Assembly: GCA_025210795.1 (NCBI GenBank)
Contig: JAOAQZ010000002.1
Location: 1 to 43,850 of the forward strand
Length of the DNA: 43,850 nt
Source of the DNA: Cohaesibacter sp.
GTDB taxonomy: Bacteria; Pseudomonadota; Alphaproteobacteria; Rhizobiales; Cohaesibacteraceae
Reading direction: 5' to 3'
Below the pieces are notes generated by a model, which made no database searches, was not told the DNA's origin, and worked only from the letters and a program-made list of their open reading frames with translations. Below are positions 39,844-43,850 of this stretch, one piece after another (position 1 is the stretch's first letter; every line of letters starts with the position of its first letter). The translations under genes and the position numbers were made by a program.

Positions 39844-40472
39844 GTCAAAGATTTAGATAAGGGTAAAAGGAAAAGACCCCAGTAAAGCCTACATCAATCT
39901 CCCATGCAAAGCTTGGGGCTTCGGCTAGACCAGAGTCTAACTATAATATGTGCGATTCCGCACCTTTTTTCAAGAAAATTCAATATTCCATGTATGTTTC
40001 TCAGAGCAAATCATCCTTGCATACATCGTATATCTAACTATCTTAAATTATTGTTTTATTTATGTTTTTCTTCTTTAGGCAATTCAAAGACCTTGGGTTC
40101 GAAAGAGCAAGACAAAGACAGTCCCCAGTCTAAAAGACCAGATCCTGTCTTGTCTGGGCCACTCAGGCAACACATGAGCCTTTGGGACATACAGAACACT
40201 TGAGCATTGTTTATCGAAACAGGTTCCCCTGCCCCGGCATCACGTCTTCGGCTCAAGAACCCCCTCAAGGGTCAGACCAACCGCGCTCCCTATTGATACG
40301 TCCCCCGGTGGGAGCAACTTCCAGACCAGCTTTCGCCTTAAGGCCTGACAGCACCCCGTGGGACCGGTGCTGATTTCTGCTCGCGCCATGCTTCACAGGC
40401 CAACTTATCCAAGAAGGCGATTCCACCTATACGCCCGATTTTCTCAAGCCTCAAGATAAAAGTTACATTTTT
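39844..40472. other. Gene-free stretch with several hairpins
   Basis: This is about 630 bp without a supportable gene; the open frames here lack ribosome sites and family features. It holds GTGCG/CGCAC followed by six T (39950-39970, a plus-strand terminator), CTTGAGC/GCTCAAG (40199-40205 with 40251-40257), GCTCCC/GGGAGC (40285-40290 with 40310-40315), the palindrome GCCTTAAGGC (about 40336-40345), and CAGCACC/GGTGCTG (40349-40355 with 40366-40372). A structured RNA or regulatory region is possible. Confidence 0.5.
39950..39970 (+). terminator. Short terminator in the gene-free stretch
   Basis: GTGCG (39950-39954) pairs with CGCAC (39959-39963), loop ATTC, then C and six T. A TATAAT-like box lies directly upstream (39942-39947). 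No gene is read into it, so it may end a small RNA. Confidence 0.5.
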
Positions 40473-40514
40473 TGATACTTTTAATCTTGAATTATGTATC
40501 ATTAATTGATACAT
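40473..40514 (+). promoter_or_regulatory. Operator/promoter of the early plus-strand operon
   Basis: ATGTATCA (40494-40501) and TGATACAT (40507-40514) form a perfect palindrome with a 5-bp centre. The half-site TGATAC also occurs at 40473-40478. The same half-sites occupy the cI-cro region. TTGAAT (40487-40492) with TACATA 17 bp on is a possible promoter overlapped by the palindrome. The CI-like repressor probably silences the operon here. Confidence 0.7.
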
Positions 40515-40551
40515 ATCGATTATCACGATTGATGAGAACGGAGCGAAGGCG

Positions 40552-40881
40552 ATGAAAAACGGGACACACAAAATCATTTCTGAGTTTGCAAAAGGCGCAC
40601 TTGAAGCTGATGCAAAGTCTAAGAATTTCGTGCCTTCCAGCTCTTCTGAGGAAGCACTCGTCGCCCAGCGCATTGCTGACAAAATGCAGGAGCTGACAGA
40701 GCTCTACATTCGCACAATGACCGATCTCGCTTCTGAAACCATCGACCTGACAGGCTGTGGAAACTTTGACGAGGTCGAAGAGTTCCGCGAATGCACCCGC
40801 GACCAGATTGACCAGAATTTTCTGATTTCCATTCGCGAGCAGGCCTACGCGCTTGAAGCCCAATCCATCGCAGCGGAGTAA
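40552..40881 (+). CDS. Hypothetical early phage protein
   Basis: This is a 109-residue acidic, helical protein without a known family, and the first gene after the palindromic operator. GGAGCGAAGG precedes its ATG. It ends in IAAE, an ending shared with several early proteins here. It is probably made early after induction. Confidence 0.65.
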   Translation: MKNGTHKIISEFAKGALEADAKSKNFVPSSSSEEALVAQRIADKMQELTELYIRTMTDLASETIDLTGCGNFDEVEEFRECTRDQIDQNFLISIREQAYALEAQSIAAE

Positions 40882-40886
40882 CAACC

Positions 40887-41096
40887 ATGAACTCATCCAT
40901 GAACATTCACAGCGTGAAATCAATCGAGCTGGTCTGCCACATGCCATTCAACTCCGATTGCCGGACAATCAAAATCACAACAGAGAGCGGAGAGTTTCAG
41001 CTCAATGTTTACGGGGAAACGGAAGCTTTTGAGAGCTTACCAAAGGCCGAAGACTTTTTGGTCTTCCATACAGCCCCAACCATCGCAGCAGAATAA
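40887..41096 (+). CDS. Hypothetical early phage protein
   Basis: This is a 69-residue protein, probably a small beta domain (IELVCHMPFNSDCRTIKITT, then GEFQLNVYGETEAFESL). It begins five bases after the previous stop and also ends IAAE. No family is recognised. The initial Met could be the one at codon 1 or codon 5. Confidence 0.6.
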   Translation: MNSSMNIHSVKSIELVCHMPFNSDCRTIKITTESGEFQLNVYGETEAFESLPKAEDFLVFHTAPTIAAE

Positions 41097-41167
41097 CCCT
41101 TCCCCTCCCCGCAGCCGGGCGGGCTTGTTGGAGCCAAGACCAGCAGGCCCGCCAGAAAGGCCAAATC

Positions 41168-41317
41168 ATGGAAGACGAATGGAAACGGATTGGGGAACTG
41201 GCCTCAGGCATTGTCAGCAACCTTCAGGTTCAGCTTGAGGAAGAGAAACGCAAGACAGATCAGGCCTCAAAGAAGCTCCAAAAATCCATAGACAAACTCA
41301 AGGAAGCAGCAGAATGA
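41168..41317 (+). CDS. 49-residue coiled-coil protein
   Basis: This short helical protein starts MEDEWKRIGELASGIVSNLQ, with charged heptads after it and the ending KEAAE. It falls below common length cut-offs but sits in the operon with AGAAAGG before the ATG. Its stop overlaps the exonuclease start (ATGA), so it is translationally coupled to it and may be a cofactor. Confidence 0.6.
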   Translation: MEDEWKRIGELASGIVSNLQVQLEEEKRKTDQASKKLQKSIDKLKEAAE

Positions 41318-42273
41318 TCGGCACCCTTGAACACCCTCACCGTCTGCAAAAGGGCGAGAAAGTCAATCAAAACGGCATCTTTGCCTTACCAATCGAGGAC
41401 TATCATACCCAGATTTGCGATGGTCATTCGGTCTCTTCCTCAGGCCTGCGCCTGATCACCAGCAAAAGCCCTCTCCACTATTGGGCCGAATATCTTGATC
41501 CTCAGCGGGAAGAGCAAGACCAGAAGAGCCATTTCAATCTCGGACAGGCAGTGCATACCCTGTTTCTGGGTGAAGAAGGGTTTGATGAGAAATTTGCCAT
41601 TCGCCCAGATGAGTTTGATAGCTGGCGCTCAAAGGCATCCAAGGAATGGAAAGCCGATATGGAAGAGCAAGGCAAGTTTGTGCTGCTCCCTTCCGACCTT
41701 GAGAAGATCGAGGGAATGGCCCGCGCTCTGGCAAAAGATCCACTCATTCGCCAGCATGGCTTGCTTGCGGGATCAATTGAGCGCTCGTTGATCTGGCAAG
41801 ACAGAGAAACCGGCATTTGGCTCAAGGCCCGCCCTGACGTTATCCCAGCAGTAGACAAGACCATTGTTGATCTGAAAACAGCCGGTCGCGGGGCAACTGA
41901 TGAGGCCTGTCAGAGAGCCATTCATGAGCACGGCTACCATATGCAGCTAGCCCTTGTAGGAATGGGCATGCGGGCTTGTCTGGGGCGCGAGATCGAAGAT
42001 TTCATTCTGTTGTTTGTCGAGACCAGCAAGCCGTATGCCTACAACATCAAGCCTATCGATCAGCGGGCGATCTATCTCGGTGAATGCCAGATCAGACACG
42101 CACTTAGAACCCTTGCCGAATGCCTAGAGGCCGATCACTGGCCCACCTATGCGGGCAACGGCAACACAGCCTATTTGCCCGGCTATGCGCAGAACCGCCT
42201 TGAGCAAGATCTTGAAGGCGGATTGCTGCCCGATGTGATGAACCCAACCCCATATATGGAGGCAGCAGAATGA
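41314..42273 (+). CDS. RecE-like PD-(D/E)XK exonuclease
   Basis: This is a 319-residue protein. The N-terminal SSSGLRLITSKSPLHYWAEY and HFNLGQAVHTLFLGEE are typical of the YqaJ/RecE-type DUF3799 nucleases. The catalytic set is KARPDVIP (Asp) followed by TIVDLKTA (Asp-x-Lys), then HGYHMQLALVGMGM. It degrades one DNA strand from a double-strand end to give single strands for annealing. It overlaps the RecT-like gene by ATGA, the classical pair. Confidence 0.82.
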   Translation: MIGTLEHPHRLQKGEKVNQNGIFALPIEDYHTQICDGHSVSSSGLRLITSKSPLHYWAEYLDPQREEQDQKSHFNLGQAVHTLFLGEEGFDEKFAIRPDEFDSWRSKASKEWKADMEEQGKFVLLPSDLEKIEGMARALAKDPLIRQHGLLAGSIERSLIWQDRETGIWLKARPDVIPAVDKTIVDLKTAGRGATDEACQRAIHEHGYHMQLALVGMGMRACLGREIEDFILLFVETSKPYAYNIKPIDQRAIYLGECQIRHALRTLAECLEADHWPTYAGNGNTAYLPGYAQNRLEQDLEGGLLPDVMNPTPYMEAAE

Positions 42274-43247
42274 ATGAGCTTGTCAAACATGAAGAGCGAA
42301 AGCCCGCCATTGCAGCCGGTGCCAAAGTTGCTGCTATCGTCCCCACAAGCTTTGACGAGACTTACCGCGTTGCAAAGGCGATTGTTGCCTCTGGCATGGC
42401 TCCAAACAGCTTGAACACCCCAGAAAAAGCCATGGTTGCAATCATGCACGGAATGGAGGTCGGCATGACCCCTATGGTGGCTTTGCAGTCAATCGCCGTG
42501 ATCAATGGCAACCCTTCAATCTGGGGAGATGGAGCGATAGGGCTTGTCCGCGGTTCTGGCCTCATGGAGTGGATTGAAGAGACCTTGGAAGGCGATGGCA
42601 TGCAGACAGTTGCCATCTGCCGAGTGAAACGGGTCAACGAGCCGAAACCCATTGAGGGCCGCTTTTCTGTTGCTCAGGCTGAGAGGGCAGGCCTTTGGAA
42701 AAAGAAAGGACCGTGGACCCAATATCCAGAGCGCATGCTGAAAATGCGGGCCCGCGCCTTTGCCTTGCGCGATGGATTTGCAGATATTCTGCGCGGCCTA
42801 TCAATTCGCGAAGAGGTTGAAGATTACCCAGAACGCCAGACGCGCTCTCAGGGTAGCCTTTCAGAACGCCTTGCAGCAAAGAAGCAGGAAGAGCCAACTG
42901 ACGAAGGCTTTAATCAAGACAGCATCAATCAGCAGATTGAAAACGTCAGCAAGACTCAGAGCGAGCCAGAGGACGCAATAGACGTTGAACCAGAGGCAGA
43001 CACACCAGAGACAGAGAATGACTCTGAAAACGCCCCTGAGAGTCAGCAAGAGGGCATTTCCAATCTGACAGAAGGCCAACTGGATCTGCTCTCAAGCCTA
43101 GAGGATGCCCTATCAGGATGTCGGACACAGGCAGACGTTGAGAATGTCATCAAAGAGTTCGAGCAAGATGTCCTCGATGCAGGCGATCTGTTCGAAGGGC
43201 TTGCCACTAAGTCAGTTATGGCTCGCCGTGCGGAGATTGGCCAATGA
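42270..43247 (+). CDS. RecT-like single-strand annealing protein
   Basis: This is a 325-residue protein. AMVAIMHGMEVGMTPMVALQ, SIAVINGNPSIWGDGAIGLV, then FSVAQAERAGLWKKKGPWTQ and MLKMRARAFALRDGFADIL form the RecT core (about 20-185). The C-terminal 130 residues are acidic and poorly ordered. It should coat and anneal single strands produced by the adjacent exonuclease, for recombination-dependent replication or circularisation. Confidence 0.82.
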   Translation: MNELVKHEERKPAIAAGAKVAAIVPTSFDETYRVAKAIVASGMAPNSLNTPEKAMVAIMHGMEVGMTPMVALQSIAVINGNPSIWGDGAIGLVRGSGLMEWIEETLEGDGMQTVAICRVKRVNEPKPIEGRFSVAQAERAGLWKKKGPWTQYPERMLKMRARAFALRDGFADILRGLSIREEVEDYPERQTRSQGSLSERLAAKKQEEPTDEGFNQDSINQQIENVSKTQSEPEDAIDVEPEADTPETENDSENAPESQQEGISNLTEGQLDLLSSLEDALSGCRTQADVENVIKEFEQDVLDAGDLFEGLATKSVMARRAEIGQ

Positions 43248-43744
43248 AGCCCCTATTCACCCACATTCAGGCCACCAAGGGGCAAGAGCCATACCTTCTT
43301 GCAATTGACGCGGAAACAGGTGCGAACAAGTTCTCTTGCCTTGTCCGCCCTCCTGTTACTGTACCGGATCTAAAAGGGATCGATACGCGCCAACTGATGA
43401 GAGAAGGCCTTGAACCCCGCATGGTCATCCCTTGGCTCGCGCAAATGGCCAAAACGGTCAAAACCATCATCACTTATGACGCTGATCAGCTTCTAAGGGT
43501 CATGGAGGCCGAGCTATCCCGCCTTGGCAAGTCTCATTGGGCAAGACCAGGCATTGAGTTTATCGGCCTTTCAGACAAGGCAACCTCGCTTTGTGCCCTG
43601 CCCACTGGTGATGAGACGCAATTCCGGACGCCCTCTCTTGAGGAAGCCACAGCTCAACTTTGCGGCCTCCCTATGGACAACCTCATGGGCATCAAAGCCC
43701 TGCACCAACACAAAGAAATCAAAGAGATATTGGAGCTGGTTTGA
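43244..43744 (+). CDS. Hypothetical protein with exonuclease-like outline
   Basis: This is a 166-residue protein. PYLLAIDAETGANKFSCLVR recalls the DxE motif I of DnaQ-type exonucleases, and IITYDADQLLRVMEAEL recalls motif II. The third motif (HxxxxD) is not evident, so activity is doubtful. It overlaps the RecT-like gene by ATGA and continues the recombination operon. Confidence 0.55.
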   Translation: MKPLFTHIQATKGQEPYLLAIDAETGANKFSCLVRPPVTVPDLKGIDTRQLMREGLEPRMVIPWLAQMAKTVKTIITYDADQLLRVMEAELSRLGKSHWARPGIEFIGLSDKATSLCALPTGDETQFRTPSLEEATAQLCGLPMDNLMGIKALHQHKEIKEILELV

Positions 43745-43850
43745 TGAACGCAGAAATGAACAGGCGAGGTCTATTGAAGAGCCTACTTGCCGCACCTATG
43801 GCTGCTAAAGGAACTATTGAGCAAGTAGGAGATCGCCTGTTCTCTGGTGG
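43744..43850 (+). CDS. Start of a further early gene (cut by window edge)
   Basis: Thirty-five codons are visible from the ATG that overlaps the preceding stop (TGATG). MNAEMNRRGLLKSLLAAPMA resembles a twin-arginine signal (RRGLLK plus hydrophobic run), although phage proteins can show this by chance. The remainder lies outside, so no function can be given. Confidence 0.5.
   Translation, partial: MNAEMNRRGLLKSLLAAPMAAKGTIEQVGDRLFSG

Larger units (their letters stand above)
6066..43850. mobile_element. Temperate P22-like (podovirus-type) prophage, left end in window, right end beyond it
   Basis: Almost every gene from 6129 to the right edge is a recognisable phage gene or a moron. The content is lysis, tail, ejection, capsid, scaffold, portal, terminase, helicase and primase genes, a CI/Cro switch, and RecE/RecT-like recombination genes. 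The left border is placed at a 16-bp tRNA 3'-end fragment. No integrase is seen, so it should lie to the right of 43850 next to the intact tRNA. All structural frames are open, so the prophage may be functional. Confidence 0.9.

Noticed and set aside
40338..40947. Minus-strand frames across the start of the early operon
   Set aside because: They overlap the palindromic operator and the better supported plus-strand early genes.
6066..43850. Search for an integrase or a CRISPR array in the window
   Set aside because: No tyrosine or serine recombinase motifs and no regularly spaced repeats were found; the integrase is expected beyond the right edge.

Overview
The window is a piece of an alphaproteobacterial chromosome, probably a marine member of the Hyphomicrobiales. 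The grounds are the Tyr-Gly-tuf tRNA cluster, the rlmB neighbour, the codon style and several small phage families typical of that group; no species can be named. Positions 1-6065 are host DNA: the 5' end of tuf, tRNA-Gly and tRNA-Tyr, rlmB, a MarR-GNAT fusion gene overlapping an EamA-type exporter gene, tRNA-Thr, two membrane-protein genes, and a pterin-4a-carbinolamine dehydratase gene.

From about 6066 to the right edge the window is a temperate prophage. Its left end is marked by a 16-bp fragment matching the 3' end of an initiator tRNA, which is a likely attachment site. The intact tRNA and the integrase would then lie beyond 43850. The minus strand carries the lytic programme, read from right to left: Cro-like protein, two tiny membrane proteins, a hairpin-rich RNA segment ending in a terminator, a CII-like regulator, a GapR-like protein, a RuvC-like resolvase, primase, an HNH-AP2 endonuclease, DnaB-like helicase, small and large terminase, portal, scaffold, an N4-gp56-type capsid protein, head and tail completion proteins, three ejection proteins, an accessory island, tail proteins and the lysis cassette. 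The gene order closely follows P22 (3-2-1-8-5-4-10-14-7-20-16-immI-tail) although the capsid family differs. The plus strand carries the CI-like repressor with a co-transcribed secreted protein. After a non-coding, hairpin-rich stretch it carries an early operon with a RecE-like exonuclease and a RecT-like annealing protein.

The most notable region is 11.4-16.5 kb. It lies where P22 has sieA and immI, between the gp16-like ejection protein and the tail genes. A protein strikingly like P22 Mnt is encoded on the plus strand. Two Arc/ribbon-helix-helix proteins are encoded divergently and head a tightly overlapping operon that contains a ParB-domain protein instead of the antirepressor Ant. The 95-bp divergent region holds repeated GTGTGGCAT sites. 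Next to this lie a Panacea (DUF4065) protein overlapping a two-helix membrane protein (a candidate PanA-type toxin-antitoxin or exclusion pair), another small membrane protein and secreted proteins.

Regulation is unusually legible. Half-sites of the TGATACAT type occupy the cI-cro region and form a perfect palindrome in front of the early plus-strand operon. Three minus-strand terminators share a CATAAAAAAAG edge, and two of them abut the ribosome binding site of the next gene, which suggests antitermination or controlled read-through. Single genes of opposite orientation (DUF4431, Rap1a/Tai-like, a membrane protein, a zinc-ribbon protein) are inserted between minus-strand phage genes as typical morons.
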